A stretch of 64,000 nt of DNA from Apus apus (taxonomy: Eukaryota > Chordata > Aves > Apodiformes > Apodidae): NCBI RefSeq assembly GCF_020740795.1, contig NC_067282.1, forward strand, positions 135,729,132-135,793,131, written 5' to 3'. The notes below the pieces were generated by a model that searched no databases, had not been told where the DNA came from, and saw only the letters and a program-made list of their open reading frames with translations. The translations under genes were made by a program, and so were the position numbers. Shown here piece by piece: positions 40,401-50,658 of this stretch (position 1 is the stretch's first letter; each line of letters begins with the position of its first letter).

Positions 40401-43400
40401 TTAAGCAAACAGAATAAAAGAGATGATGCAAAATCCAATATCTAACATTTTCTACTCATACAAAATAGAAAAATTATATGCAATTTAAATTATATACAAT
40501 CATTGGAGATGAGTAAAAAAAATTTCTATGCTTTTATATATACTTCAGGAAAAGTACGAAAATGAGTATTGAAAATATTTATCACCTCCAAGACAAAAGC
40601 ATCCTTTTTCCCATGTGAAAGGTCTAGCTCTGTAACTTCATCAGAGCTTTCTGACTGAGATCTTAATAACCTAGAACGTTGTCTTGGCTCTGGAATGGGA
40701 GACCCAATGATTTCTTCAGGTAGTTCCTAAAAAGGATGTAAAAACAGTTGTTTCATGCAGCTTAGCTGAATAATTTCAATTATAAGCAATTTGTTAACAG
40801 TTCCAAGAAACACAACATTCTGAAAACAATATTACTGAGAAATAAATTTAAATAAGTACAAACTGATTTGGGTATGTGGCTTAAGGGATCTGAAAATTCA
40901 ATTAGGTTCATTTCCACAAAATGCTGAAAAGAATCTATACCTCTATTAAAAAACAACTTATGTTCTGAATTATTCAGTCAATAGGAATTAATGAATATAC
41001 AAGATGTCTACCTGTTTTATTCAAAATGCTTTTTTTTTTTTTTAAGAAAATAAAATCTTTACTTACTGGAGGATTAATCTCATAAAGTTCCTTGTTTTTA
41101 GCTATTGTGTCATTTATTTTCTTTTGCATGTGAGATATATGCTGTTCATAGGTGCCATCATTTGGAGTCTTCCCAGCAATCTGAATGCCACCAGGTGTTG
41201 GCAAAGCTGCTAGGTACACACCTGTTGCTGACTTTGAAAAAGTCATTAAGAAAAATTTCAATTACACAAGCATGTACTTCTCATACTTTCATATAGTTTT
41301 CCACAATGCTTATGCTGCAATGGCCAGTATCGTAACATGCCCAGTACAGCATGATCTCTTCCCATAATTAAAGAATCCCTCTCTCTCCTGTTCACTTATG
41401 AAAAAAAAACCATCACTTGTTCTTTTAATAAACTCTTTCCTCCTCATAGCTCTTCTCCATAGTGGAGCTCTTAACTTACTGAAAAGTTCTAAAGTATGAA
41501 TTAAAATCTCTGTCCTGGTATATTTTGCACAGGGCAAGTGATGGTTTCAAGGATTTAAAATTTCAGCCGAACCATTTACAGTACCACTGAAGTTCTGAGA
41601 ATCTCACTGCTATTTACAGAAAATAGATCATCAGTTCAAAGAAAAGAACATGCAAGTCAGTCAATACTACCCAACCATCCTCTTGCACTGATGCAGGAAG
41701 AAGTAGCATACTTCACCGTTCTAACCTCACTTGACAGAATGTAGTTAGAAGATACTGTTAACGAACAGTTTCTGGCTATCTGTAAGACACTTCCAACCTA
41801 TCATTTATTTCTTTAGTGCCAACAAAGAAGAGGCAACAGACCGTCTCTTGTTCATAAATAACCCAAAGACATATTGAGAGACTTAACTGACCTCATTTGT
41901 CATGGAACTGTAACGCAACTTGAGGAACAGGGGTCTCTGACAGGACCTTTGAAGAACGCAATTGTTTTTCTATAATTCATACCATTCAACCATTTAGAGT
42001 TTCTTTTCCTCACACCCCTTGACTAATAATCTTGTTCTCTAGCAGAGTTTCAAGTGATTTGAATCTTCTTTTTATGGTGCTGAAAGGTGGTCTGTCCTTA
42101 CTTGTAAACAATTAGACACCTCATTCCTTTCCATCACTTCATTTATTCTTAACATGACAGTTTAATCTCTCTAGTTGCTCTGAATTCCACAACACTTGTC
42201 TGTCTTTGTGTCCCAAGATTAAAACTGTACTTACTGCCAACCCCATTAGCATATTTTCACCCACAGTGATCTGAATTCTCAGCCCAAACAGAGCATTCAT
42301 TCCTCTTAGCTTAAGTTTATTCATCAGCTGGGTGTGCACTTCATATTCCATAAATGGCAAGAGATTACTGATCGATGTTGCGTTTGCTTCAGCTTGAGCT
42401 TTCTTCTTGAGACGGCATAACCTGAGAACAAAAGAGGTAATTAAAATAACCATAAATAACCTTCAGCAACATTCCAAAATATTCCTGTATCGAAGCAGAA
42501 TGAAAAAATTACAAACACTGTATTTTTCTACATCACGGAATGAAGTCATCTCTGCTTTTTAAAAACTTTTTTAAGGACTGTTATCAGACAGAAGCAACAC
42601 GCCTCGTACAGGGATTTAGTCATAACCATCCAACAACACCAAAACATTGCAATGTAAAGAAGTTTTCTACCATCTACCACCAGATGTCTGGCTAAATATA
42701 TTAATATTCCTATAATATAGCAGCACTGTTAAAGACATGCCCTGCTTACTTTAGTTAAAGCATATACTGAAAACAAATACAGCTTCTTTGCTATTTCAAG
42801 TTGTCCGCTATTTATCAAACACCTCCTCCTAAACCAGATTATTTCAAGGGAGTTACTGCAGCACTTTTCAACTGAGCCTCAGAACTGATAGGATGTATTC
42901 TTCTAGATTGCTGCAACTGCATAATAAAATGTCATCTCTTTTCAAGAACTCCTTGAGACTGTCTTATCCGAAAATTTGTATTTTCAGCTTTTCTTCTAGT
43001 AAGACCCCAAATGCAAACATCTAATTCTGTTGCTGTAAACTTCTTAAAGATTTCAGATACAAGCACAGGAAATTACATCTTCTGGTAGAACTTTTTAAAT
43101 TCCTGTTAACATAGTTATTCAAGGCATACTTCGGAATAAAGAAAAAAGCAACTGTCCTCACAGCTTACACACTAACCACACTAAAAATACTTATCTTAAA
43201 ATAATGAGAGCCCAGAAATTCCATCTCCACCTATATTATACTAGTAATATTCCATTCTTTGGGTTTAGTCCCGTAAGCTGAAATTCAAACCCCACACCAG
43301 TGACAAATTTTCATTCAAGAGCAAATTACAATGATTATATTTTAGTGATACGAACAGACAACATTTTCTCAGAATCATGGAATGGTTTGGAAGGGACCTT

Positions 43401-46400
43401 AAAGATAATCTAGTTCCAACCTCCCTGCATGGGCAGAGACACCTCCCACTAGATCAGGTTGCTCCAAGACCCATCCAGCTTGGCCTTGAACACTACCAGG
43501 GATGGGGTTTCCACAACTTCCCTAGGCAACCTGTGCCAATGTCTCACCACCCTCCCAGTAAGTAATCTTTTATTTATGGCTAACCTAAATCTTCACTCTT
43601 CCAGTTTTGATCTATCACCCCTTGTCCTCTCACTACAAGCCCTTGTAAGAAGTCCCTGCCCAACCTTCTTGTGGGCCTACTTCAGGTACTGGAAGGCCAC
43701 TATGGGGTTTCCCCAGAGCATTCTCTTCCCCAGGCTGAAGAACCCCAACTCTCTTAGCATAGGAGAGGTGCTCTAGCCCTTGGATCATCTTTGTAGCCCT
43801 CCTCTGGACTTTCTCCAGGAGCTCCACGTCCTTATGTTGGAGATTCTGGAACTGGACACAGTATCCAGGTGAGGTCTCACAAGAGCTAAGTAAAGGGAGA
43901 GAATCACCTCCATCTACCTGCTGGCCATGCTTCTTTTGATACAGCCCAGGTCCTTTTTGGAATCAGGGCTGGGGGTGTGGTGGTAACATTTGAGGAATCG
44001 TAAACAAGGCCTCTGCAAATGCTCCAGAGACAGATTGGAGACTACTCTATGTCACTAGAAGTCAATTTCCACAATGTTGCTGAACAAAGAGTTTAATAAT
44101 ATAGAAAATACCAAAGGAGGAGCACAGATTGCATCTCTACGGCAGCTCCAGTAATTCTACTCTAACAGAGTAGAATTATAATCATAGGATCAGTAAAATA
44201 ACTCTGGTGAGAAGGGACTTCAGGAGGTCTCTAGTCCAACTTCATGTACAGACAACAGTGTCAACTCTGAGCTCAGACTAGGATGCTCAGAGCTTTAGCC
44301 AGTCAGATCCTGAGAATTCCCCAAAGACGGAGACTGCACAACCTCTTAAGCAATCTGATCCACTGCCTGACTGTCCTTATGGGTAAGTAGTTTTTCCTTG
44401 TATCCACTGTGAATCTCTATTGCTTCAACTTATGCCCGCTGTCTCTCACACTTCCCACTGTGCAGCACTGTGAAGATCCTGACTCCATAACCTTCCTATA
44501 GGTACTGGCAGACTGCTATTAAGTCTCCCTGAATCATTCCTCTCTCCAGTCCGAACAAATTCAGAACCTGCAGCTTCTCTTGATAGGGCAGGTTCTCCTT
44601 ACTCAATTGGGGGCCCTACACAGAACTTGCTCTAGCTTTCTGATATTTGTCTTCCTCTCAGAAGAGGACAAAACTGGACAGGTACTGTCTGGTCGTACTC
44701 ATTGTAGTGTAACTGGCAAACTTGAACAGAAGGCAGTCCGTCATCCCTTCCACATCATTAAGATGTTCAACAAGACCGGTCTCCCTGCAGACTCTATTAT
44801 ACTTGTCATGATCATCCAGGTAGGTTGCCAAGAACAAACCACTACCCTCTCAGCCCAACCATCCAATCAGTTCTCTATCCATGCAGTTGGCCACCCCTAC
44901 AGACTATACAAAGGTAACCCTTCCTTCTTTCCCACTGTAAAACAACTTATTCCCTTTTTCAGATTCAAAGACCACTGCATAAATTGGACCTAGCCAACAA
45001 TTCTACAGAGATGATGTTCAGTTACAGACATCAGCACAGAATTAACACAACTGAGCAATAGCTGTATCTGACCACATTAGCTGTCCCAAAGTGCAAGTTA
45101 AAGAATGAAAACTATTACAACCAGGCCAACAAAATGCAGCAATTCCTACAGGCATTAAAAACAAAACAAAACATCCATCAGCATGGACAACTTACCAGAT
45201 GTTCATCAACTGACATGACATGTAACACAGGGGGAGGAGAATGTTGTCTTCCTCCTCCTGTACCCTAATACACTGCATTAACTCCTAGTAATTCAACATC
45301 CTGGATTTTAGCAACCAGAATTATTTCAACAATCTGCAAAACTGTACTAAGAAAACATTTTGGTAGGTACCTGGCTTGAATAAGACATCCCTTCCCAATA
45401 ACTATTGCCTCTACAGGAAGATCAATTGTGGTGAAAAGGACATCAGGAACTTTTTGCTTCCTGCAGTTGTAACAGTAAGTGAGGTGAGCAGGGAATGGCA
45501 TGTTCAATTCATCATATGGTATATGGCAAAATCCACAACCTGGTGGTGAAGCTTCTTCAATCCTAAAAATACATTATGGAGAACATATTTAAAACATCTG
45601 CATCTTATTAACAATCATCAATATGCAAACATGTTTAGAAATACCTACATATACCTACTTAAATCAGGCACTGCAGTTATACCCTGCTCCATGTTACCAG
45701 TATGACAATTATTGCATTTTATGAATTAGAAGAATAAAATTAGGCTGCACACTATGGGCTAAAATGCTATTAATAAAACTTGTATTGAAAATTGTTATGC
45801 AGGGATAAAGAAAAAGTACAAACAATGACCAATGATTTACATAAACCTAAAACATTACTAAGCTGGCTTTAGACACTATGATTTCTAAATGTAGTCCATG
45901 GTACAACAGTTGCACAGAGAATTTGCTGTACCAAATACAATGAAAAGTGCCTTTTACATGGATTGTGTCCAAAACCTATGCAAACTTAATGAGAAGGACA
46001 TAAACAACAAACCAACCATCCTACCGAGAAGTAGCACAACATATATTAACACTGCAAGAAGAATAGCAAGGTATTTCCTAAATAAGGTATTAGACAAAAC
46101 TTGTTATTCACTTAGAACACTTAGTCCCTCTCCACTGTAAGAAATATCCAGGAATGACCATTTTAAGAATACAAACAAGGAAAGCTAACTTCATCACTGC
46201 AAAATTATTGTTTCACATACAAAATTCTTCTTAGTGAATTCTGAAAAGCTGTTAAAGTGAATCTGACAGATCTGGAACATTAGTTGCCACAGACTTTGGC
46301 AAATATATTTTGCCTCAAACATGGGCTTTTTCTGTTCAGTTGCTATACCTTCCTTTGGCACTTCTATTCTATGCCAAGGCTCCTGGCATCACTGAACTAT

Positions 46401-49186
46401 GTATTTAAAAAAAAAATGTGATTTCCTTCCTATTACGAATATAATCTTTCTTTTCCTCCGTTCTGGCTACAGTTTTCAGATGTTTACCTACACAAGAAGA
46501 CAATAGCTTCTTGCTAACAAAGTAAAGTAATAAATAAATAGTACTATGTTGGCAGTGTTATGATGGAAAAAGTAATGCAAGTGATAATGAGCAATAAATA
46601 GCCTTACTTACAACTACAATAATCCCTTGAAAAAATGTTATGTCTACCCAGACAAACATATAATAAATTACCAATATACATTAGTTAATCTAATTATTTT
46701 TTCCAAAAAATAACTGTTTGTCAATACTCATTCTTCAAATTTTATTTTCAAGAATGGAAACATAGGGAAATTTCATGTTTTTCCTTCCATTTCATGATCT
46801 TGCTTACGAACTTGAACTAAATACACAACTTCATTAAGAATCTGGCACCATCTTTGTTCTAGAACCAAGCTACTTTATCTCCCATATAGCTTGTAAATAG
46901 TATATAGAGAGCATATATACACACGACAGCCATAGCAGCATTTGGCTTATGTAATTTATCATACATCTGTCATTTTTTATAGTGTGATATAAAGTTGAGA
47001 AAGATACCTGAAGAGCAGGAAAGAAAAAAACTGAGTTATGATCTGTGGTTAGTAGTCAAGTGTGTTACCTTATTCAGACTGTTAGAAATTAAAACAGAAT
47101 ATCTAAATTGGTGTAGAGTTCCATTACTTCTGTTGTTGTTGTTGTTAGTGAAAAGCAGTAAAGTGGTTGGTCCCGCATCCTGCACTGTAACACTGTAACC
47201 TACCCTAATAGAGAAGAACTATCTTGGCTCTGAGGAAAAAAATCAACCTCTCCCTTCTCTGACCCTATGGAAAAGAAGCCAGGCTGCCATGACAACCTTT
47301 GTTCCAAACAGCCTTCCATGGTGCCATCCTGAAGAAACCTAGGGTTCAGTACAGCTGCTGTGCCAGACGCGGACAAAATACAGACCTCTTCACTATAAGA
47401 GAAAAGAATGACAACAAAGTTAATTCCTACTACTTAGTGCTACTTTTATTTAAAACTACTAGATTAACAGGCTGGTACAAAAGTCTCTATGAATTCAATA
47501 TAGCTACTAATTGTTTGCATTTCTGCAATTTTATCCATTAAATATCACAAGTCATTCCCTTCTAGTATTTAAACCACTGCATGAGAGATGCAGAAAGATT
47601 GGACAGAAAGACTAAAGAGCTCTTCCCTATGTAATGATAACATGCTGTAACATCACAAAGGCTAACCAGGCTTAAGTATGTTTTTCAATACTATGGTTAA
47701 CAATGCAAAGAAATCCAGCCCACCAATAAATGCAAAGAAACATTTAAAAATACAAGGTGTAATTGTTTACCAAAGTAAAATGGAAGTTGAGAGTCTCATC
47801 ACCTTAAAAACATTCACTCTCAAAGTGGAGTTACAACACAACACTGACAAGGGTGCTTCTTGGAGGATAAAAAGTAGCAGAACAGTAAAATTTGACTATG
47901 AACAATACCGGTACATACAACATGTAAAGAAACTAACCATATTCCTGACTTAGCAGAATTAAAGCTCTCAGAAGTGCAAAGCACGATCACAGAGCTTTTA
48001 CTATATCTGAAAGTGTTAAAAAAGAATAAAATCTCTAGCATTCAGTACTTAAAATACTGTATTATTAAAAAATACATGGAAAAGCTAGCCTACATTCTCT
48101 AGAATGATACATGTACCTTTTTATTTGTTGCTTCTATTTCCAGAATAATTTTTTGTATCTAACATGTCTGGCAGAGCAGTATGTACAGACAGGGCAATGC
48201 TCTTTAGGCATGGAATAAAGCTGAACTGGCAAGTAAGCATGGGAATTCTAATAAACTACTTTATCATTGTTCAAATACTACCAATTAAGTTCCTTAAGAA
48301 AAAATGAAAGTATGAAATAACCAAATAATTGACTGCCTATCTATGCTCTGTATATTCTTTCCCCATAGTAAGGTAGGAAAAAACTTACAAAATATTCATG
48401 CTTTTTACTGGGAGACTGACAACCAAAGAAATAAATCTTCCATTTCTAATGCAAGTTCACCCCTCAGTGGTGTAAACTTGCACAATTACAATTCTGAGGT
48501 AAACATGGTCTTTAATACACCAAGACAGGATACAACCAGACAAGACAGCCTAAGGAATATAAACCACACCTTGCCCGTAAAGTAAGTTCTCCTGTTTTCC
48601 TACTCTACTAGCATCTTAAGTTACAAGTAATACATTCCCAGTAAAGAACTTGTGACTTAAGTTTACTATCTAAGTACTAGTCTGCCAGTTGTTACCCAAT
48701 AATGAATTTGTAATAAATTTACTTGTAGGAACAATTTTAAGCATTTAGATGTACTAGGCTTAGAAAACTTTAAAGATAAATTAGTAGTTACTACAACAGC
48801 AAATACATAGGTTTGAAAAAAATTAAAATAAAAAATTGTAATACTCATAGTAACCTTTAAGAAAAAACTTAAAAACCAATAAAAACCCAAAACATACACA
48901 CAAAAAAAATCACAATACTGAAATCCCAGAAAGTTACTTAAAGGAAATCTTCCAAATAAGTATACTAGACAGTACCAACAACTGTGCTGAAATAATTCAT
49001 AATTTTTAATTACAGAAGATGAAATCAATTTTCTGTGGCATTTTGAAAATCAAATCATCATCATGATTTACCAAATGCTAGTTGATTCACTGTAGCCCAC
49101 TACAGCATGACAACCCAATGCCTTGGCATGGGATTTTATTTCTTGTCTGATTTCTGCCCACCATGCATCTCGTGTCTCTGGTTCAT
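25336..49186 (-). CDS. C2CD5: C2CD5 (C2 domain-containing protein 5 / CDP138), C-terminal part, 15 exons
   Basis: Known role of the family: C2CD5 is a cytosolic and membrane-associated Akt2 substrate with an N-terminal calcium-binding C2 domain, linked to insulin-stimulated GLUT4 vesicle fusion. Seen here: fifteen minus-strand exons at 49186-49072, 47392-47297, 45562-45371, 42421-42235, 41231-41067, 40726-40586, 38694-38631, 36137-36076, 35098-35000, 34585-34496, 33768-33681, 32706-32620, 29172-28982, 26306-26160 and 25467-25336. All have AG/GT borders and compatible phases. They add up to 1856 nt, or 618 codons including a TGA stop. The product closely resembles vertebrate C2CD5 as I recall it, for example DEPETRDAWWAEIRQEIKSH, LYEINPP and MPGINNWTPEIQ. 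The C2 domain and start codon lie outside the window. No premature stop or frameshift was found, so the gene looks intact. Identification is from recognised sequence, not a search. Confidence 0.96.
26160..26306 (-). CDS. C2CD5: C2CD5 exon (EGGVSGFLHAFIAEVF)
   Basis: The exon is 147 nt (49 codons, phase 0 at both ends), with acceptor CTTTTCAG and donor GTAAAT. It encodes EGGVSGFLHAFIAEVFAMVR, then AHVAALGGNAVVSYIMKQCV and FMENPNKNQ. AALGGNAVVSY is the third copy of the YbjQ-like signature in this window. Confidence 0.97.
28982..29172 (-). CDS. C2CD5: C2CD5 exon (MTPLSFLPRAKITKYLG)
   Basis: The exon is 191 nt with acceptor ATCTTTTTAG and donor GTGAGC. It encodes ASLDKTSPLAEGYLRHRSVP, then SCTNSTVSVVKMTPLSFLPR and AKITKYLGIINMFFIRETTS, ending LRE. 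The first part is Ser/Thr-rich and probably flexible. The second part is the conserved start of the final folded unit. Confidence 0.96.
30010..30111 (-). CDS. C2CD5: Probable C2CD5 cassette exon, 102 nt (34 residues)
   Basis: On the minus strand the acceptor is GTGTTTTCAG. The exon reads ATSVDYSSFADRCNSWIELI then KLKAQTIRRGSIKT, with a split first Ala codon and a trailing A. The donor is ACAA|GTAGGC, which is sub-optimal. Both ends are phase 1, so inclusion adds 34 residues in frame; joined to the next exon it reads KT-T-ASLDK. The segment is basic and amphipathic (RCNSWIELIKLKAQTIRRGS) and includes RRGS, a classic basophilic kinase-type site. I believe mammalian C2CD5 isoforms contain a similar segment, but cannot confirm it here. 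Confidence 0.85.
31092..31142 (-). CDS. C2CD5: Probable C2CD5 cassette exon, 51 nt (17 residues)
   Basis: On the minus strand the acceptor is TTGTCATACTAG and the donor GTGAGT. After the leading G from the upstream exon it reads EVLEGASSHTGIPAAQR and leaves a trailing G. It is therefore phase 1 at both ends and adds 17 residues without disturbing the frame. It lies between constitutive exons 32706-32620 and 29172-28982, beside a second phase 1-1 candidate at 30010. The coherent reading frame, length and splice sites make chance unlikely. Confidence 0.8.
32620..32706 (-). CDS. C2CD5: C2CD5 exon before the alternative exon pair
   Basis: The exon is 87 nt with acceptor TTTGTTGAAG. It encodes STDNEEQLQFPLELSSDPLA then SQPFSPAK, starting after a split Ala codon and ending in the first base (G) of the next codon. 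The donor AAAG|GTCTGT is poor at +3 to +5. A weak donor just upstream of two optional exons fits regulated splicing (inference). Confidence 0.93.
33681..33768 (-). CDS. C2CD5: C2CD5 exon (IAVTAVAITFDKNQ)
   Basis: The exon is 88 nt with acceptor GATTTGCAG and donor GTAAAT. It encodes IAVTAVAITFDKNQALQANK, then APTEKSQQR and one base of an Ala codon. A second AG a few bases downstream in this exon could act as an alternative acceptor, but it would shift the frame. Confidence 0.94.
34496..34585 (-). CDS. C2CD5: C2CD5 exon (SLYFKLRSMVPCCLCHV)
   Basis: The exon is 90 nt (30 codons, phase 0), with acceptor CTTCAACAG and donor GTAAGT. It encodes SLYFKLRSMVPCCLCHVNFT and VALPEDEIVQ. It contains another cysteine cluster (CCLC). 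Confidence 0.95.
35000..35098 (-). CDS. C2CD5: C2CD5 exon (MFTAVRVSRLSNINLTN)
   Basis: The exon is 99 nt (33 codons, phase 0), with acceptor CTAATTCAG and donor GTAAGA. It encodes MFTAVRVSRLSNINLTNQTL, then NKNFNDLCENLLK. The opening Met is internal and is not a start codon, because the frame is open from the previous exon. Confidence 0.95.
36076..36137 (-). CDS. C2CD5: C2CD5 exon (FYSCNTEVMPGINNW)
   Basis: The exon is 62 nt with acceptor TTCACAG and donor GTAAGG. It completes the Gly codon and encodes FYSCNTEVMPGINNWTPEIQ. It is short, but both phases and the sequence fit C2CD5. Confidence 0.94.
38631..38694 (-). CDS. C2CD5: C2CD5 exon (IDDTDAMEDVHSLL)
   Basis: The exon is 64 nt with acceptor TTTTTCCAG and donor GTATAG. 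It encodes IDDTDAMEDVHSLLTDVPPP, then S and the first base of a Gly codon. It is acidic and joins the Ser-rich linker to the next folded segment. Confidence 0.94.
40586..40726 (-). CDS. C2CD5: C2CD5 exon, Ser/Arg-rich linker
   Basis: The exon is 141 nt (47 codons, phase 0 at both ends), with acceptor CTTTTTAG and donor GTGATA. It encodes ELPEEIIGSPIPEPRQRSRL, then LRSQSESSDEVTELDLSHGK and KDAFVLE. The low-complexity, charged and serine-rich character suggests a disordered, phosphorylatable linker between folded parts. That is an inference from composition. Confidence 0.95.
41067..41231 (-). CDS. C2CD5: C2CD5 exon (SATGVYLAALPTPGG)
   Basis: The exon is 165 nt (55 codons, phase 0 at both ends), with acceptor TTTCAAAG and donor GTAAGT. 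It encodes SATGVYLAALPTPGGIQIAG, then a polar, probably helical segment EQHISHMQKKINDTIAKNK ending in ELYEINPP. It reads directly on from the preceding exon, giving MGLA-SATGVYLAAL. This completes the second YbjQ-like unit of the protein. Confidence 0.96.
42235..42421 (-). CDS. C2CD5: C2CD5 exon (LCRLKKKAQAEANATS)
   Basis: The exon is 187 nt with acceptor GTTCTCAG and donor GTAAGT. It completes a split Arg codon and encodes LCRLKKKAQAEANATSISN, then LPFMEYEVHTQLMNKLKLRG and MNALFGLRIQITVGENMLMG, ending in LA. The Lys-rich start is followed by an Ala-rich stretch suited to a helix. The segment RGMNALFGLRIQITVG parallels the LGxNAVVGY motif of the exons at 49072 and 26160. Confidence 0.96.
43371..43965 (-). 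mobile_element. CR1 3' fragment
   Basis: The plus strand starts AGAATCATGGAATGGTTTGG. It continues with the antisense CR1 pattern, including CTTCAGGTACTGGAAGGCCA and CCCTCCTCTGGACTTTCTCC. Minus orientation, well preserved. Confidence 0.93.
44180..44990 (-). mobile_element. Older CR1 fragment
   Basis: Antisense CR1 features in order are ATCATAGGAT, AGAAGGGACTTCAGGAGGTC, TATAGGTACTGGCAGACTGC and GCATAAATTGGACCTAGCC. It is more diverged than the copy beside it, suggesting an earlier insertion. Confidence 0.8.
45371..45562 (-). CDS. C2CD5: C2CD5 exon with paired CxxC motifs
   Basis: The exon is 192 nt with acceptor ATTTTTAG and donor GTACCT. It starts with G completing Arg and then IEEASPPGCGFCHIPYDE. 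A second cysteine pair follows in HLTYCYNCRKQKVPD, and the exon continues to VIGKGCLIQA. The CGFC and CYNC pairs, about 19 residues apart, resemble a zinc-ribbon-like knuckle pair. Metal binding is inferred, not shown. Confidence 0.95.
47297..47392 (-). CDS. C2CD5: C2CD5 exon (EEVCILSASGTAAVL)
   Basis: The exon is 96 nt with acceptor CTTATAG. It begins with T completing TG|T (Cys) and runs EEVCILSASGTAAVLNPRFL to GCLEQ, ending in AG of a split Arg codon. Its donor is AAAG|GTTGTC, which departs from the usual GTRAGT and is predicted to be weak. Length and junction phases fit both neighbours, and the sequence matches C2CD5. Confidence 0.93.
49072..49186 (-). CDS. C2CD5: C2CD5 exon, first constitutive exon in window
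   Basis: The exon is 115 nt with acceptor TTTCAG and donor GTAAAT. It begins with two bases completing an Asp codon and ends with TG of a split Cys codon. It encodes EPETRDAWWAEIRQ through the motif ALGCHAVVGYSESTSI. This motif, with the hydrophobic ILSASGTAAVL of the next exon, looks like the core of a YbjQ-type domain. The preceding coding exon was not found up to 64000, so the upstream intron is at least about 14.8 kb unless the microexon at 52502 is used. Confidence 0.95.
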
Positions 49187-50642
49187 CTGAAAGACAAAGT
49201 ATAAATGAGTTCACTATTCTGCACTATGTCAACCTAAAGCTTCATGCAATTAATCTGAAAAGCTGAATTTTTCATATTCAAGTGTTTTGTTGTATCTGGA
49301 CACTTTTTTTTAAATTATTATTTCTTCGCTATTTTACTTCAAAGAAACATTAATGGCTTTTTTTTAAATTACTTTTCTTCTTTTCTTTTTTGTCACCCGT
49401 GGGAACAGGTTCTGACAAATTACTGCATTCTTGTTGTCCATAGGACAGATAACACCAAAATACTGTAGATACTGCTCCAATCTCTACCCACTTGGAAGAT
49501 CAGTTTCCAACAACATGAGAGCAGTATGTAACTTGCAATAAAGCATCACAGATCCTCTGGAAAACTGAAAAACTAGTAGTATTAGTAATGAAACAGTATT
49601 TGTAGTAATAAAGTTATTATTCACTTTGGTATACACCCGACATTTTTTAATACTTGGAATAGTTTTTCCTACTACAAGCAGTTCTCTCTTAACCAGATTT
49701 TTAAAATATTTGTTCAAGACTGTATCACTAATCAAACTCAGCTCTGGAATCCTTATTTCAGCACTTCTGTCTTTGAGAAGCCATAGGCATTTGAAACTAT
49801 TTCTACATTAACAACATTAACAAGTATAAAATGTATGTTGACTATTTATTTGTTGATGCTTTTTTGCTTCAGTATCCTGGCAATCACACCTTTTTTCTTC
49901 TCTCCCTCCACTGCCCCCAATGGATTCTTTATCTAATTACCTTTATTCTCTTTGTGGTTGTATGTTAAAATGTATCCTACCTGCTTTTCTGGAGTAGTAC
50001 ATTAAAAATGCAAAATAGAGTGCTACTAGAGTAGTTTATGTGATGCCTTTATCATAACTGTTCAGCAATTAGTTTCCCAGAACTAAAGCTTCTGTCTGGA
50101 AAGCTTTTTACATATGAAGTCAATGAGTATTGTTTATAATTAGAGTTTGTCAACTGTTTCTTCTTTCAAAATTGTTTGCCTGCACCAATGAACTTATTTG
50201 AAAACTACATTAATTGTTGATACATGAAGGGGAAAAACAAAAACAAAAAATAGGCACTCAGATTCTACAAAGAGTTCTGGGTAGGTAAGACTCTTAGACA
50301 ATTTCCCTGAAATCAACTGAACTTTGCACAGATACAGACTTCTAGTCATTGAGATCTCCTTACTAAATCATAATTGAAAAGATCAATGCCAAAACCTGAG
50401 ACTCATTTGGAACCAATTTTGTACTATAAGGAGTATTTATAAATACAGTGTATGATAATCCTGTATCATACACTAGGTTCTCTGACAACATGACAAACAA
50501 AAATGAAAGATGCAGATATACACATATTCTGAAATTTAGTGAAACAAAAATATTGTACAGCAAGATGTATTAATTCATAATTTACCTCAACTTTTTCTTT
50601 AGAAGTAGGCTTTCAGATTTCTAAAATAATAATTTTGCAGTT

Positions 50643-50658
50643 AAAAAAAAAAAAAAAA
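50643..50658. repeat. Poly-A tract
   Basis: A run of 16 A. Confidence 0.9.

Larger units (their letters stand above)
42422..45370. other. C2CD5 intron with two CR1 remnants
   Basis: The intron lies between exons 45562-45371 and 42421-42235. No additional exon was recognised. It holds CR1 remnants at 43371-43965 and 44180-44990. Confidence 0.7.
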
